Shown here one piece after another: positions 1 to 7,385 of a DNA stretch of 31,271 nt (the stretch's first letter is position 1; each line of letters opens with the position of its first letter). The notes under the pieces were generated by a model. The model did not search any database, was not told the origin of the DNA, and was given only the letters and a program-made list of their open reading frames with translations. This DNA is from Micrococcales bacterium (GTDB lineage Bacteria; Actinomycetota; Actinomycetes; S36-B12; UBA5976), in NCBI GenBank assembly GCA_024640585.1, contig JAHEEQ010000010.1:412-31682 (forward strand), written 5' to 3'. A program made the translations under genes and the position numbers.

Positions 1-37
1 CTTTTAGAAACTGGCGGATGAATTCCCTAATTTTCAT
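1..37 (-). CDS. 5' end of a gene downstream of mtrA, probably sensor kinase MtrB (partial)
   Basis: An ATG at 37-35 overlaps the last base of the mtrA stop codon (TAATG arrangement). The frame stays open to the window edge and encodes MKIREFIRQFLK. The basic and hydrophobic start would suit the cytoplasmic N-terminus of a membrane histidine kinase, and in actinobacteria mtrA is normally followed directly by mtrB. Only 12 codons are visible, so identity rests on context. I see no separate ribosome-binding site, so expression is probably coupled to mtrA translation. Confidence 0.5.
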   Translation of the reverse strand, partial: MKIREFIRQFLK

Positions 38-717
38 TAGCTAGGAGTACCGGATTTGTATCCGATGCCACGAACCGAAAGAACATATCGTGGATGCTCT
101 GGATCGTCCTCGATTTTTGACCGCAAACGTTGGACGTGCACATTGACAAGTCGGGTATCTAATCCGACAGTTCCTCGGTAGTCCCATACATCTTTTAGCA
201 GGGCTTCGCGCGAAAATGCAGTATCTGGATTCATTGCGAAATGCTTCAACAAGTCAAACTCTGTTTTTGTCAAAGCTAGTTCAACACCATTTCGAAATGC
301 AGTACGACTTTCTGGATGAAGTGTGATGTCTCCAAGCGTTACGACATGCTTGTCGTGAACTCGCAAGCGAGCCTTGATTCGGGCAACCAATACTTGCGAT
401 TCGCAGGGTTTGATGATGTAGTCATCAGCGCCACTATCTTCGAGGCCGCGGATGATGTCGGCACTGTCTGTACGCGCCGTCAACATCACAATAGGAATTT
501 TCGAGATGGCACGAATATCCTTCGAAATATCAAAACCGCTTCGGCCCGGTAGCATCAAATCCAACAAAACCAAGTCTGGATTTGTGTCCTTAAATGTCTG
601 AAATGCGGTGTCTCCGCGAGAGCACAAAATCGTCTCGTATCCAGCTCTACGAAGCACCAAATCAATCATGGTTGCTAAGTCAGCATCATCTTCAACTATC
701 AAGATCCGAAATCCCAT
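37..717 (-). CDS. mtrA: MtrA-type response regulator (OmpR/PhoB family)
   Basis: DNA-binding response regulator of 226 residues. The receiver domain (about 1-115) has acidic residues EDD at 9-11, phospho-acceptor Asp53 in LLDLMLPG, Thr80 and Lys103. The winged-helix output domain (about 128-222) carries the TKTEFDLL segment and ends in the RGIGYK hairpin. In actinobacteria MtrA with MtrB controls cell-wall hydrolases and division genes; the partial gene just downstream and the envelope genes in this window fit that role. GGGAG lies 9 bases upstream of the ATG, so this mRNA seems to have a leader. One oddity is Cys105 in place of the usual Phe after the conserved Lys-Pro. KdpE- or RegX3-like regulators are an alternative, but sequence and context favour MtrA. 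Confidence 0.85.
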   Translation of the reverse strand: MGFRILIVEDDADLATMIDLVLRRAGYETILCSRGDTAFQTFKDTNPDLVLLDLMLPGRSGFDISKDIRAISKIPIVMLTARTDSADIIRGLEDSGADDYIIKPCESQVLVARIKARLRVHDKHVVTLGDITLHPESRTAFRNGVELALTKTEFDLLKHFAMNPDTAFSREALLKDVWDYRGTVGLDTRLVNVHVQRLRSKIEDDPEHPRYVLSVRGIGYKSGTPS

Positions 718-739
718 GGGCGAATACTCCCACGCTTCC

Positions 740-770
740 TTGAAAGTCCGCCAACCGGTAAAAGTAGACT
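740..770 (+). promoter_or_regulatory. Promoter for the membrane-protein gene at 778 (leaderless type)
   Basis: TTGAAA at 740-745 and TAGACT at 765-770, separated by 19 bases, resemble -35 and -10 boxes. The -10 hexamer ends 7 bases before the ATG at 778, so transcription would begin at or next to the start codon. There is no Shine-Dalgarno sequence, as expected of a leaderless mRNA. Confidence 0.45.
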
Positions 771-777
771 GCCTCGT

Positions 778-1713
778 ATGTCTAACTCACAATGGTCGAA
801 CGAACAACCTCCCGCATGGGAAGGCAGGAATGCTCCTGCATATAACCCAGAGCAACTGCCAACCTCAAACGGCTGGAAGCCGCAACGTCTCAGTGTTTTG
901 CTTGGTTTAACTTGGGGACTATTTAGCAAGAATGCTAAGAAATTCCTAGCTACCAACTTTTTAGTTGTTGGCGCAGGTGCAATAGCAACACTAATTATGT
1001 TGCGAGTTTCACCTATCGAATTAACAGCACTTTCCCAAGGTCTTTTGGACGGAAATTCAAAGCTACTAGAAGATGCACTTGCCCAAGCCTCGACAGTAGA
1101 AGATCAAACGAAATTAATACTTGACGCTGTGATGCCTTTATTAGCAATGTATGTCCGCACAATTCCATTTGTGATTATTACAAGTTTGTTGGCATCTGCC
1201 TTCGCAACAAAGACAGCGCTAGCAAAGTCTGATGAAACTTCAATCCCTAATTACAACTGGTTGAACTTTTTGACCGCTTCACTTGGTGCTTTTGCCTACG
1301 TTTTTGTTGGCATCATCCCGATAGTCGTAATTACTCTGCTTTCACCCGATTTAATTTTTATTGGTCTGCTTTTAGCAGTTCCATACTTTGTTTGGATCGG
1401 GCTCGGACTTGCGATGCTCTACCCAGTTGTTATGTCTGAAAATATCGGTGGCATCAAAGCAGTTAAGCGCGCATTCACTTTATCTCGCGGCAATCGAAAG
1501 ACTATTTTTGCGCTCACAATTATTGTTGGCATTTTGGCATCGCTTCCTGGAGCGGCAATCAATCAATTTATGCTTTTAATCCCAAGTTCGGTTTTGAATT
1601 ATGTAGAGGTAACTTCACTTGCAAATTTCGCGAGTATGCTGATTTCGGTTCCAATTACAACAAGCGGCATAGTGATTCTCTATCGCTATCTACACGCAAA
1701 ATTCCACAACTAA
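778..1713 (+). CDS. Multi-pass membrane protein, glycerophosphodiesterase membrane-domain-like
   Basis: 311 residues. A Pro/Asn/Gln-rich N-terminus of about 36 residues, probably cytoplasmic, precedes about six hydrophobic segments (near residues 60-80, 120-140, 160-185, 190-215, 245-265 and 280-305). The segment with ENIGGIKAVKRAFTLSRGN before the last helices is typical of the family of uncharacterised membrane proteins resembling the membrane domain of glycerophosphoryl diester phosphodiesterases. No catalytic phosphodiesterase domain is present. It is transcribed divergently from mtrA and converges on ahcY, with a terminator between. The function is unknown; association with the envelope is inferred only from topology. 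Confidence 0.7.
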   Translation: MSNSQWSNEQPPAWEGRNAPAYNPEQLPTSNGWKPQRLSVLLGLTWGLFSKNAKKFLATNFLVVGAGAIATLIMLRVSPIELTALSQGLLDGNSKLLEDALAQASTVEDQTKLILDAVMPLLAMYVRTIPFVIITSLLASAFATKTALAKSDETSIPNYNWLNFLTASLGAFAYVFVGIIPIVVITLLSPDLIFIGLLLAVPYFVWIGLGLAMLYPVVMSENIGGIKAVKRAFTLSRGNRKTIFALTIIVGILASLPGAAINQFMLLIPSSVLNYVEVTSLANFASMLISVPITTSGIVILYRYLHAKFHN

Positions 1714-1721
1714 TCTAAACA

Positions 1722-1755
1722 AAAACGCACCAACCATTTTTGGTTGGTGCGTTTT
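1722..1755. terminator. Bidirectional intrinsic terminator
   Basis: A perfect 15-bp inverted repeat: the left arm (1722-1736) begins AAAACGCACC, the loop is TTTT, and the right arm (1741-1755) ends GGTGCGTTTT. The arms end in T-runs on both strands. It sits exactly between the convergent ends of the membrane-protein gene (1713) and ahcY (1764), so it should stop transcripts from both sides. Confidence 0.9.
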
Positions 1756-1763
1756 GTTATTTC

Positions 1764-3248
1764 TTAGTATCGGTAGTGCTCTGGTTTGAATGGACCTTCT
1801 GGAGCTAATCCCATGTAAGAAGACTGATCTGGGGTTAATTCTGTTAGTCGAACACCGAGTGCATCTAGGTGCAAGCGAGCAACCTTTTCATCCAAAACTT
1901 TTGGCAATGTGTAGACACCAACTGGGTAATTTTCTAGTTTGGTGAACAATTCAATTTGCGCAAGCACTTGGTTTGTAAATGAGTTAGACATAACAAATGA
2001 AGGGTGCCCGGTTGCGTTGCCAAGATTTAGAAGGCGACCTTCTGAAAGCACGATAATAGATTTACCGCTAGCGAAACGCCATTCATCAACTTGTGGCTTG
2101 ATATTCAAGCGAGTTACACCTGAAATCGAAGTCAACCCTGCCATGTCAATTTCATTGTCAAAGTGACCAATGTTTCCAACGATTGCTTGGTGCTTCATCT
2201 TCTGCATGTGATCGGCGGTGATTACATCCTTGCAACCTGTTGCAGTGATGAAAATGTCTGCTGTTTCAAGCACATCTTCAAGACGCGCAACTTGGTATCC
2301 ATCCATTGCAGCTTGCAATGCACAAATTGGATCGATTTCTGTCACGATAACTCGAGCACCTTGACCCCGAAGAGAATCTGCAGAACCTTTGCCAACGTCG
2401 CCATATCCGCATACAACTGCAACTTTGCCACCAATTAGTGTGTCAGTTGCGCGGTTGATTCCATCGATAAGCGAGTGACGGCAACCGTATTTGTTGTCGA
2501 ACTTACTTTTTGTGACAGAGTCATTCACGTTGATGGCTGGGAAAAGAAGTTTGTTTTCACGAGCCATTTCGTAAAGACGGTGCACTCCGGTTGTGGTTTC
2601 TTCAGTCACACCTTTGATGCCTTCGGCAATCTTGGTCCAACGAGATCCATCTTCAGTCAAACTGTTTTGGAGCAACTTCAAGACAACGGCATACTCTTCC
2701 GAATCTGCAGCAGTGGCCGCTGGAACCGAGCCAGCTAATTCGAATTCACGACCTTTATGAACTAGCAAAGTTGCATCGCCACCATCATCCAAAATCATGT
2801 TTGGACCTTCACCATTTGGCCAGCGCAATATTTGTTCAGTGCACCACCAGTACTCATCAAGTGTCTCGCCTTTCCAAGCGAAAACGGGAACACCTTGTGG
2901 ATTTTCCATTGTGCCCTTTGGGCCAACAACTACTGCCGCAGCAGCGTGATCTTGCGTTGAAAAGATGTTGCATGATGCCCAACGAATTTCAGCGCCAAGT
3001 TCAGCGAGGGTTTCGATCAAAACTGCAGTTTGTACTGTCATATGCAATGAACCGGTAATTCGCGCACCTTTAAGCGGCTTGCTCGCACCATATTCTCGGC
3101 GCATTGCCATTAGACCTGGCATCTCGTGTTCCGCTAATCGAATCTCATGGCGACCAAAGTCTGCAAGTTTTAGATCCGCAACTGCGTAATCCAAACCTAG
3201 ATCCATTGAAAAATTGACGCCAGCCGCAGTGACTACATCAAGAGACAT
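1764..3248 (-). CDS. ahcY: Adenosylhomocysteinase (S-adenosylhomocysteine hydrolase)
   Basis: Converts S-adenosylhomocysteine reversibly to adenosine and homocysteine, removing the inhibitory product of methyltransferases; cytoplasmic, NAD-dependent. The 494-residue length is that of the bacterial long form. Visible signatures are [13 protein letters not shown] and [12 protein letters not shown] in the substrate domain, [13 protein letters not shown] with the catalytic Lys/Asp region, the NAD-binding [10 protein letters not shown], and the C-terminal tail KPEHYRY that reaches into the neighbouring subunit's cofactor site. AAGGAG lies 7 bases before the ATG. A leader of about 85-125 bases separates it from the cation transporter upstream, so it probably has its own promoter. 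In M. tuberculosis sahH is also near mtrA. Confidence 0.97.
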   Translation of the reverse strand: MSLDVVTAAGVNFSMDLGLDYAVADLKLADFGRHEIRLAEHEMPGLMAMRREYGASKPLKGARITGSLHMTVQTAVLIETLAELGAEIRWASCNIFSTQDHAAAAVVVGPKGTMENPQGVPVFAWKGETLDEYWWCTEQILRWPNGEGPNMILDDGGDATLLVHKGREFELAGSVPAATAADSEEYAVVLKLLQNSLTEDGSRWTKIAEGIKGVTEETTTGVHRLYEMARENKLLFPAINVNDSVTKSKFDNKYGCRHSLIDGINRATDTLIGGKVAVVCGYGDVGKGSADSLRGQGARVIVTEIDPICALQAAMDGYQVARLEDVLETADIFITATGCKDVITADHMQKMKHQAIVGNIGHFDNEIDMAGLTSISGVTRLNIKPQVDEWRFASGKSIIVLSEGRLLNLGNATGHPSFVMSNSFTNQVLAQIELFTKLENYPVGVYTLPKVLDEKVARLHLDALGVRLTELTPDQSSYMGLAPEGPFKPEHYRY

Positions 3249-3375
3249 TTATTACTCCTTGAAAGTGGACTTGCGACAAACGGCTCGAGACTTCGATGGT
3301 TTGCCAATTCAGGGTCAGGAATATGACTCGCAGGGCAAAGTGTAAACCAAGTTTGTTTGGGCAAGTGGTTCGCCA
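3249..3375 (-). promoter_or_regulatory. ahcY promoter and possibly structured 5' leader
   Basis: On the minus strand a -10-like TACACT lies at 3344-3339, preceded by a weak -35 (ACTTGC, 3366-3361). This would give a leader of about 85 bases ending in the AAGGAG site. Within it, GGCAAAC (3305-3299) can pair with GTTTGTC (3281-3275), and GTCA/TGAC at about 3327-3314 forms a small second hairpin. I compared it by eye with the S-adenosylhomocysteine riboswitch and found no match. Regulatory function is unproven. Confidence 0.3.
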
Positions 3376-4290
3376 CTAAGCAGGCTTATAGATATCCGGT
3401 TCAATAAAGATGTAGCGTGCATGTGGAACTCCTATGCGAATCAAACGCTCGGCTTCATCTATTCCAGCACTCAAATTTGCACCGCTTTGCTCTGCCAAAA
3501 CAGCAATTTTGCAAGCCACAAGTAATTCATCTGGCCCCACATAAAGGGTTCGCAAGTGAATAACAGTCTGAACAATTGGTGCAGATTGCAACGCTTTATG
3601 AATAGCTTCTTCGTCTTCCTTTAGGGCTGACTCTCCTACGAGCATGCTGGTCATTTCGAATGCCAAAATCACTGCAATCACAACTAACAAAATCCCGACT
3701 GCTATGGCACCAAGCCCATCCCATTGTGAATTGTTTGTAACCGTTGCAATTCCCACACCAAATAGTGCGAAAACCAATCCAAGAAGTGCGCCGATATCTT
3801 CGAGCACAATCACTGGGAGTTCAGGTTGACGAGCTGCCCGAATGAATTGCCAAAGGGTTCGCTTTCCACGAATTGCATTAACTTCTTTTAGCGCAGTTCG
3901 AAGCGAAAGACTTTCCAGGATTATTGCAACGAAAAGCACTGCAAGTGCGACAGTTGTGTTTGAAACTTCTTCGGGATGCTGAAATTTATGAACACCTTCG
4001 TAAAGTGAAAAGATGCCGCCGATAACAAAAAGCACAATTGCAACAATGAATCCGTAGATATAGCGAACTCGGCCATATCCAAATTGGTGCCGGTCTGTTG
4101 TAATTCTTTTCGCATGGCGATTTCCAACTAGCAGTAGGACTTGATTTCCAGAATCGGCAAGTGAGTGGACCGATTCACTGAGCATTGATGAAGAACCAGT
4201 CACTAAGAATGCTACGAATTTCGAAATTGCAATTCCAACATTGGCAAGTAGTGCAGCGATGACGGCTTTGATTCCGCCTTCAGAGCTCAT
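3376..4290 (-). CDS. Cation diffusion facilitator (CDF) family metal exporter
   Basis: 304 residues with about six membrane helices (near 8-30, 33-56, 78-100, 113-130, 160-184 and 192-215) and a soluble C-terminal domain (about 222-304). CDF proteins export Zn, Mn, Fe or Co by proton antiport. Metal-site candidates are His42 and Asp46 in HSLAD (helix 2) and Glu164-Asp165 in LEDIGALLG (helix 5). The LEDxxALLG form suggests the branch containing SLC30A9-like proteins, so the metal cannot be assigned. The gene starts 6 bp after the isomerase gene; AAAGGA at the end of that gene serves as ribosome-binding site. It is probably last in the manB operon, since ahcY appears to have its own promoter. 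Confidence 0.85.
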   Translation of the reverse strand: MSSEGGIKAVIAALLANVGIAISKFVAFLVTGSSSMLSESVHSLADSGNQVLLLVGNRHAKRITTDRHQFGYGRVRYIYGFIVAIVLFVIGGIFSLYEGVHKFQHPEEVSNTTVALAVLFVAIILESLSLRTALKEVNAIRGKRTLWQFIRAARQPELPVIVLEDIGALLGLVFALFGVGIATVTNNSQWDGLGAIAVGILLVVIAVILAFEMTSMLVGESALKEDEEAIHKALQSAPIVQTVIHLRTLYVGPDELLVACKIAVLAEQSGANLSAGIDEAERLIRIGVPHARYIFIEPDIYKPA

Positions 4291-4296
4291 TTCAAA

Positions 4297-5424
4297 TTAT
4301 CCTTTTGATTTATCTTTAAGTTCTAGAATCGGAAGAATTGGGCTTGGATCAATTCCCAAAGCAAGGGCCGCGTAAACACTCGCCCAGTCAGTCAAGGCAA
4401 TCAACGATGCCATCCTGCTAATTGGGTCTTGTCCTTGAGCGTCAATGAATGTGACTTTTACTCCTCTTTCAGCGGCTATGTCGTTAACAACATTTGCGCG
4501 ACGTTCGGCGCCTTTGTCATCCGCAGTGTCTTTCAAAATAAAGATTCGGAATTGACCTAGTCCAGATGTGTTTGCATCTTCAAATAAATCGTCGAGCGAT
4601 CCGGGAGCATAAGGACCGTCTAGAACCACAATTTGATTATGTTGAGACTCTGGCATTTCGCCATGAACTGCTGGAAGTTTGGCATTTTCGGCTAATTGAG
4701 ATGTCACTCGATATGCAACAACTCCGCCGAACGCACCAGTACCCCAAACCATTGGTAACGATTGAGCGAATTGCAATCCCAACAGTTTGCCTGGATTTTC
4801 ATCTAGCGGCGTTTCGACAGCACAATCACGATTAATTTCGTCTACAAGATCTGCAACTGATTGCAATTGCGAACGGGTAATTGAAAAAATTCCCAGTGCA
4901 TCGCCAATAAGTAGCAATGGAGTCAAAAGTGTCCACATCGAAGCGCGTGGCATACGCCCTTGCGCATCTACCGCAAAAGTGATGCTGTGTCGGATTTGAT
5001 CTAACACTGAATCCAATTTTGAACCAGCTGATGTAATTGCAATTACTTGCGCTCCCCGTCGACCCGCTTCAATCGCACCAGCAATGGTCTCTTCAGTTCC
5101 ACCACTGCAAGAAAGTGCGATCACAACATCACTTGGACCAACCCAAGTCGGCAAACTAAAACCGCCAACCGCAACAACTGGAATTGAACTGGCAACATGC
5201 GCTAGCGATTGAGCAATTCGGCCAGATATTCCAGATCCGCCAACACCTGTGATCACAACAGATCGAGGTTTTCCCCAAGCTTTTACGCGCTCAAGCGCAT
5301 CTTCATCCAGCGATGTAATTGCGCGCCGAATTTGTGCGCCACTAGATGCGGTGGCTGAAAGCATGTCGCCAGCATCTATATTCAACATTCCAGAAATGTC
5401 GTTGAGAATATCTTCTTCGTTCAC
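4297..5424 (-). CDS. SIS-domain phosphosugar isomerase, probable bifunctional phosphoglucose/phosphomannose isomerase
   Basis: 375 residues with two SIS (sugar isomerase) lobes. The first contains GVGGSGISG (60-68) and SCSGGTEET (105-113), the phosphosugar-binding loops; the second contains MPESQHNQIV, resembling the Glu/His-Asn motif of archaeal-type PGI/PMI enzymes. These interconvert fructose-6-P with glucose-6-P or mannose-6-P. The family member beside phosphomannomutase in M. tuberculosis (Rv3256c) is poorly characterised. Here it lies between phosphomannomutase and the CDF gene, with no classical ManA in the window, so supplying mannose-6-P to ManB is a reasonable inference. The start is GTG, overlapping the Trm112-like stop by four bases (GTGA). 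Confidence 0.75.
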   Translation of the reverse strand: MNEEDILNDISGMLNIDAGDMLSATASSGAQIRRAITSLDEDALERVKAWGKPRSVVITGVGGSGISGRIAQSLAHVASSIPVVAVGGFSLPTWVGPSDVVIALSCSGGTEETIAGAIEAGRRGAQVIAITSAGSKLDSVLDQIRHSITFAVDAQGRMPRASMWTLLTPLLLIGDALGIFSITRSQLQSVADLVDEINRDCAVETPLDENPGKLLGLQFAQSLPMVWGTGAFGGVVAYRVTSQLAENAKLPAVHGEMPESQHNQIVVLDGPYAPGSLDDLFEDANTSGLGQFRIFILKDTADDKGAERRANVVNDIAAERGVKVTFIDAQGQDPISRMASLIALTDWASVYAALALGIDPSPILPILELKDKSKG

Positions 5425-5573
5425 GACTGTTTTCCTAAAAGAACTGGGATGCCCTCTTCGATTCGATAATCTTGATTACAACAAATACTGCGCAAGTGGT
5501 CGTCAACTTCGACTAGTTGTCCATGTTTTTCACATGGGCAAGCTAAGACGCGCAGAATATTTGGATCAATCAC
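5421..5573 (-). CDS. Trm112-like small protein (UPF0434 family)
   Basis: A 50-residue protein that starts with GTG one base after the manB stop and ends in a GTGA overlap with the isomerase start. It begins IDPNILRVLACPC and ends EEGIPVLLGK, the two hallmark ends of the Trm112/UPF0434 family. Cys12 and Cys14 form a CPC pair and Cys31-Cys32 are adjacent. Spacing differs from the CxxC pairs of zinc-binding members; actinobacterial members often lose cysteines, so metal binding is uncertain. Family members elsewhere act as activating partners of methyltransferases; a role here is not known. A small protein of this kind beside pmm/manB recurs in actinobacteria. The double overlap implies translational coupling. 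Confidence 0.85.
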   Translation of the reverse strand: MIDPNILRVLACPCEKHGQLVEVDDHLRSICCNQDYRIEEGIPVLLGKQS

Positions 5574-5574
5574 A

Positions 5575-6951
5575 TTAAGCCCTAATCACAGCTAAGACTT
5601 CATCGGTTAGTTCTTTAACACGCGCTGCATTTTTTGCTTCTGCATTCAAGCGAAGAAGCGGTTCGGTATTGCTCGCGCGAACATTGAACCACCAAGAGTC
5701 TCCTGAAACAGTTAGTCCATCAAGTTCATCAATTGTCAATGTTTCATCGCTACTGTATTTATTTTTCAAACTCTTGACTATCGCGGCTGGATTTTCAACT
5801 TTAGAGTTGATTTCACCACTTTCAATGTAGAGCTGGTATTTCTCTAACAAACTTGAGAGGGTCGTGCCAGGTGTAGTTTCGCCAAGCGCTGCTAATGCAT
5901 GCATAGCTGCCAACATACCTGAATCAGCTTTCCAGAAATCTGCAAAGTAGAAATGCCCCGAATGCTCGCCTCCGAAAATTGCGCCAGTTTCAGCCATTGT
6001 TGCTTTGATGAATGAATGGCCGACTCGAGTGCGAACTGGTGTGCCACCTAGTTTTGAAACAAGTTCTGGAACGCTTCTAGATGTGATTAAGTTATGAATG
6101 ATTGTGGCATTTGGATGTTTCTTAAGTTCACGCTCTGCTATTAATGCGGTCAGAATAGAAGGACTAACAATTCCGCCCTTTTCGTCCACTACAAAACAAC
6201 GATCTGCATCTCCATCGAAAGCTAATCCAATATCTGCGCCAACTTTTTGCACTTTCTTTTGCAGGTCAACCAAATTTTCAGGTTCGATTGGGTTTGCCTC
6301 ATGATTTGGGAAAGTGCCATCAAGTTCGAAATACATTTCAGTTATTTCAAGTGGTAAGTTTTTTAGTACCAGTGGAACTGTAAAACCACCCATTCCGTTT
6401 CCAGTATCAATAACTACCTTTAGCGGGCGAATATTTTTAAGATCAACAAGATTGTTTAAAAAGCTTGCGTATTGGCTGACTAAATCCTGCCTAGTTTCGG
6501 TTCCAATTTCTCCGTTGTATTGCGATTTCCAACCACTCGCAATCATTTCTTTGATTTGGCGCAATCCAGTCTCTTGCCCAACAGGTGCAGCGCCTTGTTT
6601 GCAAAGCTTGATTCCGTTGTATTGAGCTGGATTGTGGCTAGCGGTAAACATTGCACCAGGCAGACCTAAATGACCCGATGCGAAGTACAACCCATCGGTC
6701 GAACAAAGCCCAATTTGAATGACATCGCAGCCTTGGGATTTGACGCCATCGGAGAAGGCTGCAACCAGTTCTGGTCCGCTTGGACGCATATCGTGGCCAA
6801 TCACGATTGCTCCAGGTCCGCCATCTACCTTCCTTGCGCCAATAACCTCAACAAATGCCGCCCCAACTTCTCGGGCCAAAGATGCATCAATCTGGTCTGG
6901 GTAAGTTCCACGAACGTCATAGGCCTTGATTATTTGATTTAAATCCCGCAT
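5575..6951 (-). CDS. manB: Phosphomannomutase/phosphoglucomutase (ManB/PmmA type)
   Basis: Converts mannose-6-P to mannose-1-P (often also the glucose pair), the step before GDP-mannose synthesis; cytoplasmic. The 458-residue protein has the four-domain alpha-D-phosphohexomutase layout: AYDVRG at 10-15, phosphoserine loop TASHNP with Ser105, metal loop DGDADR (about 244-249), sugar-binding GEHSGH (about 325-330) and phosphate-binding RASNTEP near the C-terminus. It is first in an apparent operon with the Trm112-like, isomerase and CDF genes. A TAGGCT hexamer ends six bases before the ATG, suggesting a leaderless transcript. It corresponds in context to M. tuberculosis Rv3257c. A second, longer phosphohexomutase lies at 27624-29276. 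Confidence 0.93.
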   Translation of the reverse strand: MRDLNQIIKAYDVRGTYPDQIDASLAREVGAAFVEVIGARKVDGGPGAIVIGHDMRPSGPELVAAFSDGVKSQGCDVIQIGLCSTDGLYFASGHLGLPGAMFTASHNPAQYNGIKLCKQGAAPVGQETGLRQIKEMIASGWKSQYNGEIGTETRQDLVSQYASFLNNLVDLKNIRPLKVVIDTGNGMGGFTVPLVLKNLPLEITEMYFELDGTFPNHEANPIEPENLVDLQKKVQKVGADIGLAFDGDADRCFVVDEKGGIVSPSILTALIAERELKKHPNATIIHNLITSRSVPELVSKLGGTPVRTRVGHSFIKATMAETGAIFGGEHSGHFYFADFWKADSGMLAAMHALAALGETTPGTTLSSLLEKYQLYIESGEINSKVENPAAIVKSLKNKYSSDETLTIDELDGLTVSGDSWWFNVRASNTEPLLRLNAEAKNAARVKELTDEVLAVIRA

Positions 6952-6957
6952 CCCTTA

Positions 6958-6963
6958 AGCCTA
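6958..6963 (-). promoter_or_regulatory. -10 element of manB (leaderless type)
   Basis: TAGGCT on the minus strand, exactly 6 bases before the ATG at 6951. The same hexamer at the same distance precedes purK. No convincing -35 box is visible. Confidence 0.45.
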
Positions 6964-6983
6964 CCTGCGCACTCCGCGGCTAG

Positions 6984-7325
6984 TTAAAGGTCACGCACAA
7001 CTTGGAGATGGCCCCGGCGCCCAGAATTTTCAAGGTCCGCGGCACTCTGGGTGCTTTGCGCACTGTCGCGAACTGCCTGAGCCAGTGCTTCTAAATCTTC
7101 CGAACTTGGCTTGAGAGATTCTGGGTCAGTCGCCAATTTCACAAGCTCCCAGCCTCTAGGAGGTGTGGTGGCATTACTGTGATTTTCGCACAAGTCGTAG
7201 CAATGAGGTTCGTTAAATGTTGCGAGCGGGCCTAAGACCATTGTGGATTCACCATAAACGTAGGTCAAGGTTGCAACCGCATTGCCCGCACAAAGCGGAC
7301 GAGAACATTTGCGATTTGGGCTCAC
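6984..7325 (-). CDS. DUF3499 family protein, small Cys-rich actinobacterial protein
   Basis: 113 residues, GTG start. The N-terminal half matches the DUF3499 pattern: SPNRKCSRPLC at the start, VATLTYVYGEST, LGPLATF, and CYDLCENH. Cys7, Cys12, Cys42, Cys46 and His49 could form a zinc site, which is inference from spacing. The tail after residue 70 is acidic then basic and of low complexity. The family is found beside phosphomannomutase and whiB2 in many actinobacteria (Rv3258c in M. tuberculosis) and its function is not established. A TAACCT hexamer six bases before the GTG suggests a leaderless transcript, independent of the DUF5719 gene upstream. Confidence 0.88.
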   Translation of the reverse strand: MSPNRKCSRPLCAGNAVATLTYVYGESTMVLGPLATFNEPHCYDLCENHSNATTPPRGWELVKLATDPESLKPSSEDLEALAQAVRDSAQSTQSAADLENSGRRGHLQVVRDL

Positions 7326-7331
7326 AAGGTC

Positions 7332-7337
7332 AGGTTA
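7332..7337 (-). promoter_or_regulatory. -10 element of the DUF3499 gene (leaderless type)
   Basis: TAACCT on the minus strand, exactly 6 bases before the GTG at 7325. No Shine-Dalgarno sequence is present. The rest of the 7338-7385 spacer holds an imperfect hairpin around 7345-7365 without a T-run. Confidence 0.4.
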
Positions 7338-7385
7338 AGACTTCAAACTTCCAATTTGGAGTTTTGACACTCAAGAGGAGGTGGA

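Noticed and set aside
3249..3375. S-adenosylhomocysteine or SAM riboswitch upstream of ahcY
   Set aside because: Conserved core elements of the known classes are not recognisable by eye; kept only as a possibly structured leader.
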